Positions 7,939 to 15,366 of a stretch of 50,143 nt of DNA are shown piece after piece. The DNA comes from Deltaproteobacteria bacterium (GTDB lineage Bacteria > Myxococcota_A > UBA9160 > SZUA-336): the NCBI GenBank assembly GCA_029261925.1, contig JAJDAJ010000097.1, positions 1 through 50,143 on the forward strand, written 5' to 3'. The position numbers and the translations under genes are program-made. Under the pieces are notes generated by a model that was not told where the DNA came from, made no database searches, and worked only from the letters and a program-made list of their open reading frames with translations. Position 1 is the stretch's first letter. Every line of letters begins with the position of its first letter.

Positions 7939-7983
7939 CCGGCTGCTGAGCGCACCGGCGCCTGCGGCGCGTATGCTTCGCGC

Positions 7984-9987
7984 GTGCATGCCCGCCGCCC
8001 GCAGCCGACCCGCTCCTGGCCCGGCGCGCTGCTCTGTGCGCTGCTGGCGTGCGGCGACGCCCCGCGGCCCGCGGGCCCTGCCGCCGGGCCGCAGGCACCC
8101 GCAGACGCCGCGCGCTGCGCGGATCACGAGGCGCGGGGACGCGCGTACTTCGGCGAGCTGCACCTGCACAGCGCCCACTCGCTCGACGCGTACCTCTTCG
8201 ACACGCGCGCGTCGGCGGACGACGCCTACCGCTTCGCCCGCGGTGAAGCGATCGGCTTCGCGCCCCTCGACGCCGACGGCCGCGCCACCAGGCGCGTACG
8301 GCTGGAGCGGCCGCTGGACTTCGCCGCGGTGACCGACCACGCCGAGTACCTGGGGCCGCTGTCGGTCTGCACCACGCCTGGATCGCCCGCCCACGACACG
8401 GCGCGCTGCGCCACCGTGCGCGGCGATGGGGCCGGCACGCTCTTCGGGATGTTCGAGCGCCTCGCGGCCGTCCACGCCGAGCCGGGCCGCGTGGCGGGCG
8501 GCGCGTTCGAGCGCAGCGGGCTGTCGCCCGGGATCTGCGGCGACGACGGCGAGCGCTGCCGCGAGGGCAAGCGCTCGGTCTGGCGCGAGATCCGCGAGGC
8601 GACCGAGCGCCACGACGCGCCCTGCCGCTTCACGGCCTTTCACGGCTACGAGTACTCGGCCTCGCCGGAGCAGGCCAAGGTCCACCGCAACGTGATCTTC
8701 CGCAACGCCACCGTGCCCGACCTGCCCGTGTCGGCGCTCGACGAGCCCAGCGCGCCCGGTCTCTGGCGAGCGCTGCTGCGCGACTGCAACGACGCGGGCA
8801 CGGGCTGCGAGGCGCTGTCGATCCCGCACAACCCGAACCTGTCGAACGGGCGCATGTTCACTGTGCCGTACCGGGACCTGCCGCTGGAGGCGCAGCGCGC
8901 CGAGGCGCGCCTGCGGGCGCGGCTCGAGCCCCTGGTCGAGATCATGCAGATCAAGGGCGACTCGGAGTGTCGCAACGGCATGTACCAGGTCGGCGGCGGC
9001 CGCGACGAGCTCTGCGAGTTCGAGAAGCTGCGCCAGTGGTGGACCGGGCCCCCGGACTGCGGCGAGCGCATGGGCGGCGGGGCCATGGCGGGAACCGGCT
9101 GCCAGTCGCGCCTGGACTTCGTGCGCTACACCCTGATCGAGGGCCTGCGCGAGGCCGATCGCATCGGCGTCAACCCGTACCGTCTCGGCATCACCGCGAG
9201 CACCGACGCGCACAACGCCAACCCGGGCGACGTGCAGGAGCGCTCCTTCGACGGCTGGGCGGGCAGCGGCGACGCGACCGCGCCGCAGCGCCTGGCTGGC
9301 GCCACGGCGTCCGATCGCTTCGTGCTCTTCTCCAATCCCGGCGGGCTGATCGGGGTCTGGGCCGAGCAGAACACGCGCGACAGCCTCTTCGACGCCATGC
9401 TGCGCCGCGAGACCTTCGGCACCAGCGGCCCGCGCATCGAGCCGCGGTTCTTCGGCGGCTGGGACTATCCCGGCGACCTCTGCGCTGCGCCCGACCTCGT
9501 CGAGCGCGCCCGCGCGGGCGGGGTGGCCATGGGCAGCGACCTGTCCGCGCGCCCCGGAGCCGCAGCGCCGGTCTTCGTGGTGACGGCATCGCGCGACCCC
9601 GGCACGGCCGCGTATCCGGGAGGCCTGCTGCAGCGCATCCAGGTGATCAAGGGCTGGGTTGGTGACGACGGGCACTTCTGGCAGTCGGTGCACGACGTGG
9701 CCGGCCGCGCGGACGCCGCGGCCAGCGTGGACCCGGAGACCTGCGCTCCGCGCGGCCCCGGCGCCGATGCGCTCTGCGGCGTGTGGCGGGACCCCGACTT
9801 CGACCCGCAGCGCCGCGCGGTGTACTACGCGCGCGTGGTCGAGAACCCGAGCTGCCGCTGGAGCGCCTGGCAGTGCCTGGACCTGCCCGCCGGCGAGCGC
9901 CCGGCCTCGTGCAGCGATCCCGCGGTGCCGCGCGTGATCCAGGAGCGCGCCTGGACCTCGCCGATCTGGTACGCGCCGGGCGGCTGA
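7984..9987 (+). CDS. DUF3604 domain-containing protein, probable lipoprotein
   Basis: 667 residues. A short basic N-terminus and hydrophobic stretch end in a possible lipobox (LLAC, Cys at residue 23). The mature part begins with YFGELHLHSAHSLDA, contains the PHP-like metal motifs AVTDHAEYLG, FHGYEYS and ASTDAHNA, and ends with domain features typical of DUF3604 (QVIKGW, VYYARVVENP, SPIWYAP). The family resembles PHP phosphoesterases; its substrate is not established. It is abundant in marine and soil deltaproteobacterial lineages. The GTG start has no Shine-Dalgarno sequence; TATGCT ends 6 nt upstream, again a leaderless arrangement. It converges closely with the ferredoxin reductase gene (9-nt gap). 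Confidence 0.88.
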   Translation: MHARRPQPTRSWPGALLCALLACGDAPRPAGPAAGPQAPADAARCADHEARGRAYFGELHLHSAHSLDAYLFDTRASADDAYRFARGEAIGFAPLDADGRATRRVRLERPLDFAAVTDHAEYLGPLSVCTTPGSPAHDTARCATVRGDGAGTLFGMFERLAAVHAEPGRVAGGAFERSGLSPGICGDDGERCREGKRSVWREIREATERHDAPCRFTAFHGYEYSASPEQAKVHRNVIFRNATVPDLPVSALDEPSAPGLWRALLRDCNDAGTGCEALSIPHNPNLSNGRMFTVPYRDLPLEAQRAEARLRARLEPLVEIMQIKGDSECRNGMYQVGGGRDELCEFEKLRQWWTGPPDCGERMGGGAMAGTGCQSRLDFVRYTLIEGLREADRIGVNPYRLGITASTDAHNANPGDVQERSFDGWAGSGDATAPQRLAGATASDRFVLFSNPGGLIGVWAEQNTRDSLFDAMLRRETFGTSGPRIEPRFFGGWDYPGDLCAAPDLVERARAGGVAMGSDLSARPGAAAPVFVVTASRDPGTAAYPGGLLQRIQVIKGWVGDDGHFWQSVHDVAGRADAAASVDPETCAPRGPGADALCGVWRDPDFDPQRRAVYYARVVENPSCRWSAWQCLDLPAGERPASCSDPAVPRVIQERAWTSPIWYAPGG

Positions 9988-9996
9988 GCCCGGGCG

Positions 9997-11073
9997 CTAC
10001 TCGTCGTAGTCGATCCAGATCTCGGCGGTCAGCGGGCGCGCCTGGCAGGTCAGTACGTAGCCCGCGTTCACGTCCTTCTCGGACAGGGCATCGTTGATCG
10101 CCATGGCGGCCTTGCCGGACTTGAGCATGGCCATGCAGCAGCTGCAGTAGCCCTCCTCGCAGGAGAAGGGCGCCTCGATCCCCGCGGCCTTGGCGCACTC
10201 GAGCAGCGTCTTGCCCTCGTGGTACGGGACCTCGTGCGTCTCGTCGTCGAGCGTGAGCTTGAACGATACGGGGATCTCCGCGTCGGCGGGGATCTGCGGC
10301 GGCGGGGTCGACTCGGTGCGGCGATCCGGATCGAGCGCCGACACGAAGCGCTCGATCGAGATGTTGCGCCGCTCGATGCCGCGCCCCTCGAGCGCCTGCT
10401 CGACCGCGTCCATGTACGGCCCGGGCCCGCAGATGTAGAAGTCGGAGTCGTCCCAGCCGTCGACCAGGTCCTGGATGCCGTGCACCGACAGGAACCCGCT
10501 CTCCTCGTCCAGGTGGTGATGGACCTCGAGGCGGTCCGGGTGTGCCCGGAGCAGGGCGTCGAGCTCGGCCCGGAAGATGATCGAGCGCTCGTCGCGATTG
10601 GCGTAGATCAGGTGGATCTGCCGCTGGGTGGTGTGCAGGGCGGTCTTGATCAGCGAGATGATCGGCGTGATGCCGCTGCCGCCGGCGAACATGCACAGCG
10701 GTCGCTCGCTCGGATGCAGCACGAACGCCCCCGCCGGCGGACGCACCGCGATGCGGTCGCCGGCCTTGAGCTGCTCGTTGAACCAGTTCGACACCCGACC
10801 GTCCTCGACGCGCTTGACGGTCACCTTGGGCGGCTCGTCGGACTCGGGCGAGCTGGCCAGCGAGTAGCAGCGCGTGATGCGGAAGTCGGCCCAGGGGATG
10901 CGGAACGTCAGGAACTGGCCGGCGGCGTAGTGGAAGCGGTCCTCGAGCCCTGGAGGGATGGAGAGCACGAACGAGCGCGCGTCGTGCGTCTCCTCGACCA
11001 CCTCGGCGATGGTCAGCTCGTGAAACTCGACGCTGGGATCGAGATCGACCTGCTGGGAGACCGGCTCGGACAT
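9997..11073 (-). CDS. FAD/NAD(P) oxidoreductase with C-terminal 2Fe-2S ferredoxin domain (PaaE/KshB type)
   Basis: 358 residues in three domains. The FAD-binding barrel contains RCYSLASSP, the NAD(P) domain has GGSGITPIISL and CGPGPYM, and the C-terminal plant-type ferredoxin has C305, C310, C313 and C343 (CX4CX2C...C). This order is that of PaaE, HmpX and KshB, reductases that feed electrons from NAD(P)H to ring- or steroid-attacking oxygenases. It may serve the P450 or a Rieske oxygenase; the partner is not visible. The ATG was chosen because it precedes the conserved barrel by a normal distance. Its upstream region holds a Fur-box-like palindrome shared with feoAB, so it may respond to iron. 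Confidence 0.9.
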   Translation of the reverse strand: MSEPVSQQVDLDPSVEFHELTIAEVVEETHDARSFVLSIPPGLEDRFHYAAGQFLTFRIPWADFRITRCYSLASSPESDEPPKVTVKRVEDGRVSNWFNEQLKAGDRIAVRPPAGAFVLHPSERPLCMFAGGSGITPIISLIKTALHTTQRQIHLIYANRDERSIIFRAELDALLRAHPDRLEVHHHLDEESGFLSVHGIQDLVDGWDDSDFYICGPGPYMDAVEQALEGRGIERRNISIERFVSALDPDRRTESTPPPQIPADAEIPVSFKLTLDDETHEVPYHEGKTLLECAKAAGIEAPFSCEEGYCSCCMAMLKSGKAAMAINDALSEKDVNAGYVLTCQARPLTAEIWIDYDE

Positions 11074-11091
11074 GGGGCGGCGGCGGGGTCC

Positions 11092-11121
11092 TTGAATTTG
11101 AGAATGGTTATCAACTAGCAT
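11092..11121 (+). promoter_or_regulatory. Putative feoAB promoter
   Basis: TTGAAT (11092-11097), an 18-nt spacer and TAGCAT (11116-11121) match the sigma-70 consensus at four of six positions each. It lies in an AT-rich island within very GC-rich DNA, so it stands out. Predicted transcription starts near 11128, giving a leader of about 170 nt before feoA. Confidence 0.6.
11098..11114. promoter_or_regulatory. Fur-box-like operator
   Basis: TTGAGAATGGTTATCAA is a near-perfect palindrome. Its inner 15 nt match the 7-1-7 Fur consensus TGATAATNATTATCA at 12 of 14 defined positions. It fills the spacer of the predicted feoAB promoter, where iron-loaded Fur would block RNA polymerase. It could also control the divergent reductase gene. 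Confidence 0.7.
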
Positions 11122-11129
11122 CCGTCCAC

Positions 11130-11151
11130 GCGCCGCGAGGCCTCGCGGCGC
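11130..11151. repeat. Perfect 22-bp palindrome in the feoAB leader
   Basis: GCGCCGCGAGG is followed directly by its exact reverse complement CCTCGCGGCGC. It begins close to the predicted transcription start, so the mRNA would start with a stable hairpin or the DNA could bind a dimeric protein. The remaining leader up to 11299 holds smaller hairpins but no recognised riboswitch. Confidence 0.5.
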
Positions 11152-11299
11152 CGGGCCGTGGCCGGGTTCAGATCCCGGAGCCCGGTGCGCCCGCAGGACC
11201 GTGCGGCGTCCACCACGGAGCGGCGTCCGCGCGGACCGGAACGGGCGGCAGACTACCGTAATCGGCGGCGCCTCGCGTCGTACGCCCGCAGGAGGTCGA

Positions 11300-11545
11300 T
11301 TGAGCCCGATTCCACTGGCCCGGCTGGAGCCGCTGCGGCCGGCCGTGCTCTCGGGGCCGGGCCCGCGGGCCCTGCGCCGCCTGCTCGAGCTGGGCTTCGT
11401 GGAGGGCACGCGGGTGTGCGTGCTGCGGCGCGGGCCCCTGGGCGACCCCGTGGAGCTCGAGCTGCGCGGCTACCGGGTCTGCGTCCGCGCGGCCGACCTG
11501 GTGGACCTGAGCGCGCGCCCCCTGGCCGGGGAGGAGGGAGCTTGA
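11300..11545 (+). CDS. feoA: Ferrous iron transport protein A (FeoA)
   Basis: 81 residues of SH3-like FeoA type: [16 protein letters not shown], then LLELGFVEGTRVCVLRRGPLGDPVELELRGYRVCVRAADL. The LLELGFVEGTRV segment is the family hallmark. FeoA is a small cytoplasmic protein thought to modulate the FeoB transporter. The start is a TTG preceded by GGAGG 4 nt upstream; no ATG or GTG gives a sensible N-terminus with a ribosome-binding site. Its stop overlaps the TTG start of feoB (TTGA), so the two are translationally coupled. The upstream region has the Fur-like promoter. Confidence 0.9.
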   Translation: MSPIPLARLEPLRPAVLSGPGPRALRRLLELGFVEGTRVCVLRRGPLGDPVELELRGYRVCVRAADLVDLSARPLAGEEGA

Positions 11546-13458
11546 GCGCCGCAGGGCTCGCGCTGCAGCCCGGCGAGGCCGCGCGGGTGGCGCTGGTGGG
11601 CTCGCCCAACACGGGCAAGACCACGCTGTTCAACGCGCTGACCGGGGCGAGCGCGCGGGTGGGCAACTACCCGGGCGTGACGGTCGAGCGCCGCGAGGGC
11701 CGCGTGCTGCGCATCGAGCGCGAGGTGCACGTGATCGACCTGCCCGGAACCTACGGGCTGCGCGGCGAGACGCTCGATGAGCAGGTGACCGAGCAGGTGC
11801 TCGACGGGCGCCTGGATGGTGAGGACTCTCCCGGTGCCGTGCTCCTGGTCCTCGACGCGACCACACTGCGGCGCGGTCTGGCGCTCGCGGTCGAGGTGCT
11901 GCGCCGCTACCCGCAGCGGTCCTGCGCGCTGGCCGTCACCATGATCGATGAGCTTGCCGCGCGCGGTGGCCGCCTCGACCTGGGCCGGCTCGGGCGCGAG
12001 CTCGGCTGCCCGGTGTTCCCCGTGGTCGGCCACCGTGGCTCGGGCATGGACGCGCTGCGTCGCGCGCTGGAGCGGCCCGAGTCCTGGGAGCGCCCGCCGC
12101 CGGCGGCGCCGCTGGACGATCCTGCCGAGCGCTTCGCGCTCGTGGACCGCATCTGGGACGACATCTGCCTGGCCGCTCCGGGCGCCGACACGCGCACCGA
12201 CCGCATCGATCGCCTGCTGCTGCATCCGGTCGGGGGGCTGCTGGCCTTCGGCGCGGTCATGGTGCTGCTCTTCCAGAGCATCTTCGCCTGGGCCGTGCCC
12301 GCCATGGAGGCGATCGAGACTGGCTTCGCGGCGCTGGGCGCGGCCTCGCGCGATACGCTGCCCGCCGGCATCTGGCTGGAGCTCTGGACCGACGGCGTGC
12401 TGGCCGGCGTGGGCTCGGTGCTCGTCTTCCTGCCGCAGATCGTGATCCTGTTCGCGCTGATCCACCTGCTCGAGGGCCTCGGCTACATGGCGCGGGCCGC
12501 GTTCGTCGTCGATCGCGTGATGGGCAAGGTCGGCCTGCAGGGCCGCTCGTTCGTGGTGCTGCTGTCCTGCTACGCCTGCGCGGTGCCGGGCATCATGGCT
12601 GCGCGGACCATCCCCAACCCGCGCGACCGTCTGGCCACGATCCTGGTGGCGCCGTTCATGACCTGCTCGGCCCGGCTGCCGGTGTACACGCTGCTGATCG
12701 CCGCGTTCGTGCCGGCCGTCTCGGTGCTCGGCCCGCTGGGTCTGCAGGGCCTGGTCATGCTCGGCCTGTACCTGCTCGGCGCGGTGGCGGCGATCGGCTC
12801 GGCCTGGCTGCTCAAGTCCACCCTGATCCGCGGCCGTCCCTCCACGTTCTTCATGGAGCTGCCCCCGTACCGCTGGCCGACCCTGCGGCTGCTCGGCACG
12901 CAGATCTGGCGCAGCACGTGGGCGTTCGTTCGCCGCGCCGGCACGGTGATCTTCGTGGCCTCGCTGGTCGTCTGGGTACTGGTCAGCTTCCCGTCGGCCG
13001 AGCCCGATGCGTCGCGCACGCCGGCCGAGCAGGCTGCCGCCGATCTCGAGGCCAGCGTTGCCGCGCGGCTGGGCCACGCCATCGAGCCCGCGATCGAGCC
13101 GCTCGGCTACGACTGGAAGATCGGCGTGGGCCTCGTCGCCAGCCTGGCCGCACGCGAGGTCATCGTGGCCACGCTGGCGCAGATCTACGCGGTGGGCGAC
13201 CCCGACGACTTCGGCGGCCTGCGCCAGGCGCTGCGCGACGACGTCGACCCGCGCACCGGCGAGCCCGTCTTCGATCTGCCCACCGCGCTGTCCCTGCTGG
13301 TGTTCTTCGTCTTCGCGCTGCAGTGCACGTCCACCATCGCCGTCATGGCCCGCGAGACCGGAAGCTGGCGCTGGCCCGCCTTCGCCTTCGTCTACATGCA
13401 GACCCTGGCCTGGACCGCCGCCTTCGTCACCTACCGAACCGCCGCCCTCTGGCTCTGA
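11542..13458 (+). CDS. feoB: Ferrous iron transporter B (FeoB)
   Basis: 638 residues. The N-terminal G-domain has the P-loop GSPNTGKTT (20-28), the switch region with NYPGVTVE (42-49) and DLPGTYG (66-72). The expected guanine-specificity motif N-x-x-D instead reads T133-M-I-D136, so the Asn is replaced by Thr. A helical spacer follows, then a membrane domain of about eight helices with the Feo gate motifs (SCYACAVPGIMAARTI, and LVASLAAREVIV near the end). It imports Fe2+ across the inner membrane, driven or gated by nucleotide hydrolysis. The TTG start has GAGGAGGGA upstream and overlaps the feoA stop. No feoC follows. Confidence 0.95.
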   Translation: MSAAGLALQPGEAARVALVGSPNTGKTTLFNALTGASARVGNYPGVTVERREGRVLRIEREVHVIDLPGTYGLRGETLDEQVTEQVLDGRLDGEDSPGAVLLVLDATTLRRGLALAVEVLRRYPQRSCALAVTMIDELAARGGRLDLGRLGRELGCPVFPVVGHRGSGMDALRRALERPESWERPPPAAPLDDPAERFALVDRIWDDICLAAPGADTRTDRIDRLLLHPVGGLLAFGAVMVLLFQSIFAWAVPAMEAIETGFAALGAASRDTLPAGIWLELWTDGVLAGVGSVLVFLPQIVILFALIHLLEGLGYMARAAFVVDRVMGKVGLQGRSFVVLLSCYACAVPGIMAARTIPNPRDRLATILVAPFMTCSARLPVYTLLIAAFVPAVSVLGPLGLQGLVMLGLYLLGAVAAIGSAWLLKSTLIRGRPSTFFMELPPYRWPTLRLLGTQIWRSTWAFVRRAGTVIFVASLVVWVLVSFPSAEPDASRTPAEQAAADLEASVAARLGHAIEPAIEPLGYDWKIGVGLVASLAAREVIVATLAQIYAVGDPDDFGGLRQALRDDVDPRTGEPVFDLPTALSLLVFFVFALQCTSTIAVMARETGSWRWPAFAFVYMQTLAWTAAFVTYRTAALWL

Positions 13459-13482
13459 AACCCCCGCACCCACGGACACCGA

Positions 13483-13532
13483 CCCACCACCCGACCCACC
13501 GCACGAGCCCACCACCCGACCCGCCGCCCGAG
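13483..13532. repeat. Two tandem 25-bp C-rich repeats with G-quadruplex motif on the minus strand
   Basis: Units 13483-13507 and 13508-13532 differ at two of 25 positions; both begin CCCACCACCCGACCC. Read on the minus strand, 13529-13508 gives four GGG runs separated by 4, 2 and 4 nt, a canonical G-quadruplex pattern. They lie just after the feoB stop, before the long hairpin. Confidence 0.65.
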
Positions 13533-13552
13533 CCACCGCGAAGCAGCGGGAC

Positions 13553-13624
13553 GGGCGGATTTCTCCAGGGGCCGACGGGTCGACCGGAGGGAGGGGACCC
13601 GCGGCCCCTGGAGAAATCCCGCCC
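13553..13624. repeat. Long hairpin repeat, family A copy 1
   Basis: A 22-nt arm (13553-13574, GGGCGGATTTCTCCAGGGG then CCG) pairs with 13602-13624 with a single bulged base. The stem continues inward with CGGGTC/GACCCG (13576-13581 and 13596-13601), closing on a 14-nt loop that reads CCCTCCCTCCGGTC on the minus strand. Copy 2 lies at 34484-34575. It sits between the convergent feoB gene and the small gene ending at 13685, and it has no T-tract. Confidence 0.8.
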
Positions 13625-13684
13625 GGCCCGAGGCCCACGAAGCACCGGAGCCCCGAAGCATTAGGCCTCAAATCTCAAGAAGAA

Positions 13685-14065
13685 CTAGAGATCTTCCTCG
13701 CGCCGCCCGTAATCCAGATCGCCGGACGCGAACGCCGCGAAGAGCTCGTCGTCCTGGGCCCCGAGGTACTCCATCAGGAACAGGGCCAGCGCCTCGCAGT
13801 CCTCGGCCGAGCGCGTCGCGGCCTCCGTGTTGGTCAGGTCGACCGGCAGCACGCTGGAGAACTGCGGCGCTCCGTCGATCGAGACGATGACCTTCCCGGA
13901 GCGGTCGCCGCTGTACTGGTACTCGAAGTCGAGCCGCGCGATGCCCTGCTTGCGCCGCTCGATCCGGTCCTCGGCGTGGCGCACGGCCAGGTCGTAGTCC
14001 TGGCTGAGCACGTCGATCAGGGTCTCCTCGAACTCCCGCTCCAGGACCTCGGTCTCGCGGACCAT
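13685..14065 (-). CDS. Conserved-looking hypothetical protein, 126 residues
   Basis: I do not recognise this gene. The protein is soluble, acidic and has no signal peptide. It starts MVRETEVLEREFEETLIDVLSQDYDLAVRHAEDRIERRKQG, predicted helical, and then switches to a probable beta region (FEYQYSGDRSGKVIVSIDG) and a helical acidic tail. The ATG is supported by AAGGAG about 6 nt upstream, better than any longer start. It has normal base composition and codon use for the region. It is divergent from the interrupted MFS gene and convergent with feoB, with the family A hairpin between. No function is proposed. Confidence 0.7.
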   Translation of the reverse strand: MVRETEVLEREFEETLIDVLSQDYDLAVRHAEDRIERRKQGIARLDFEYQYSGDRSGKVIVSIDGAPQFSSVLPVDLTNTEAATRSAEDCEALALFLMEYLGAQDDELFAAFASGDLDYGRREEDL

Positions 14066-14129
14066 CGCTGTCTCCTTGCCCTCCCGGACACTGCCGTGCT
14101 CTTTCGGCGCGGCCCGGGCGAAGTTTGAG

Positions 14130-14147
14130 CCGGATGTCACAATCCGG
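14130..14147. promoter_or_regulatory. Inverted repeat between divergent genes, possible operator
   Basis: CCGGAT and ATCCGG flank a 6-nt centre GTCACA. It is a perfect 6-6-6 dyad between the small hypothetical gene (-) and the MFS gene (+). It could bind a dimeric regulator or form a small hairpin; no regulator gene is next to it. Confidence 0.3.
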
Positions 14148-14177
14148 CGCCGTGCGTCGCCCCTCGCCGTCGTTCGT

Positions 14178-14753
14178 GTGCAGCGAGCCCGCAGCGGTCG
14201 TCCGCTCACGGGGGGCGCGTGGCGCGCCTGGCATCCCGTGACCGGTCTGGCCGTCGCCTTCTTCGGCGTCTTCGGCTACCTGCTGGTCAGCGTGGGTGCG
14301 GTGCAGGCCGAGCTGGTCGCCGCGCTGGGCCTGGACCTCACCCGTACCGGCGCGCTCGGGGCCGCCTTCTCGGCCGGTCTGGGTGCCGGCCTGGCACTGG
14401 CGGGTCCGTGGGTGGACCAGGGCCACCTCCGGGCAACGCTGGCCGGCGCCTGCGCGCTGGCCGCGCTCGCGCTCGCCAGCCTGGGGCCGGACTCCGGATA
14501 CCCGCAGCTCTGCGTGGCGCTCGGGCTCGCAGGCCTCGGGACGGGCGCGGCCGAGACCGGGCTCAACGCCGCGGTCGCCGCGCGCGGGGGCGTGCGCCGG
14601 CTGACCGCGGTGCACGCGGCCGCCAGTGTCGGCGCCGTGCTGGGGCCGGTGCTCGCGGCGCAGGCGGTGGAGGTCGGCGGCTGGAGCGCCGCGCTGCGGG
14701 CGCCGGGCTGGGTGCTGCTGGCGGTGGCGCTGGCCGCGCTGCTCGTCCGCTAA
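14178..14753 (+). pseudogene. MFS transporter, N-terminal half, ended by an in-frame TAA
   Basis: This is the first six-helix half of a major facilitator transporter: a basic N-terminus, TM1 with GLAVAFFGVFGYLLVSVGAVQ, then repeated glycine-rich helices (GAAFSAGLGAGLALAGPWVDQG and GLGTGAAETGLNAAVAARGG). The reading frame stops at TAA 14751-14753 after six helices. The following codons stay open in the same frame, without any other stop, into the second six-helix half. Read through, the product would be about 385 residues, a normal MFS length. The start is uncertain: GTG 14178 gives a short basic leader, GTG 14238 starts at the first helix. A nonsense mutation, a sequencing error or true readthrough are all possible. 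Confidence 0.7.
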
Positions 14754-14781
14754 ACGCGCCCGGCGCGCGCGCCGGGCGCGT
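14754..14781. repeat. Perfect 28-bp palindrome directly after the in-frame stop of the MFS gene
   Basis: ACGCGCCCGGCGCG (14754-14767) is followed at once by its exact reverse complement (14768-14781). It begins on the base after the TAA. In RNA it would make a very stable hairpin at the ribosome's stop position. It encodes the loop between the two MFS halves if the frame is read through. Confidence 0.75.
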
Positions 14782-14828
14782 CGGCGGCGCGGCCCGGGCC
14801 GCGCGCGCTGCTGCCGTTCGCGGTAGCG

Positions 14829-15335
14829 GTGGCGGCGTACGTGGGCTTCGAGCTCGCGCTGACCGTGTTCGCGACGCCCTATGCGATCGACGCGCTGGGG
14901 CTGGGTGCCGGGCGCGGACGCAGCTCGATCAGCGCACTCTGGCTCGGCCTGCTGCTCGGACGCCTGGGCATTCTGGCGCTGCCGCGAGGCGCGGGGGCCG
15001 GCTACCTGGCGGTGGCGGGCTGCGGCGCGCTGCTCCTGGTGCTGCTGGGCACGGGGCTGCGCGCCCCGGTTCCCGAGGTCTGGCTGGCGGCCGTCGGCCT
15101 GTGCCTGGGCGGCGCGTTCCCTGTCCTGATCGCGCTGGCGGCGGCGCGCTTCCCACGAGCGCCCGGGACCGCAGCGGGCCTGGTCGCGGCTGCGGGCTCG
15201 ATCGGCGGCTTCGCGATCCCGTGGATCACCGGCGCGGTGGGCGATGCGCTCGGCGTTGCAGCGGCGATCGCCAGCCTGTCCGTGTGGTGCGCGGTCCTCG
15301 CGGGCGTCGGCGCGCGCCTCCGCGGCGCGTCCTGA
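14829..15335 (+). pseudogene. MFS transporter, C-terminal half (same frame as the N-terminal half)
   Basis: Six further hydrophobic helices (GFELALTVFATPYAIDALGLG, ALWLGLLLGRLGILAL, GAFPVLIALAAARFPRAPGTAAGLVAAAGSIGGFAIPWITGAVGD) form a typical MFS C-domain, including the helix 10-11 pattern of sugar/drug efflux members. It is in the same frame as the first half, and the codons 14754-14828 are open. A GTG at 14829 could allow separate translation, but there is no ribosome-binding site in front of it and the region upstream is occupied by the 28-bp palindrome. Together with 14178-14753 it is best read as one interrupted gene. The substrate is unknown. Confidence 0.7.
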
Positions 15336-15360
15336 GCCGGAGCGCCGCGTGGAGTATGGT
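15332..15360 (+). promoter_or_regulatory. Putative nudC promoter, leaderless geometry
   Basis: CTGAGC (15332-15337), 17 nt, then TATGGT (15355-15360), which ends 6 nt before the ATG at 15367. The -10 matches four of six positions and the -35 keeps the TGA core. The -35 overlaps the MFS stop codon. Confidence 0.45.
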
Positions 15361-15366
15361 GGGCGC

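Noticed and set aside
11155..11190. tRNA-like T-arm (CCGGG, TTCAGAT, CCCGG) in the feoAB leader
   Set aside because: The loop has G where the nearly invariant A58 should be, and no D-arm, anticodon arm or acceptor stem can be drawn upstream. It is only a small hairpin.
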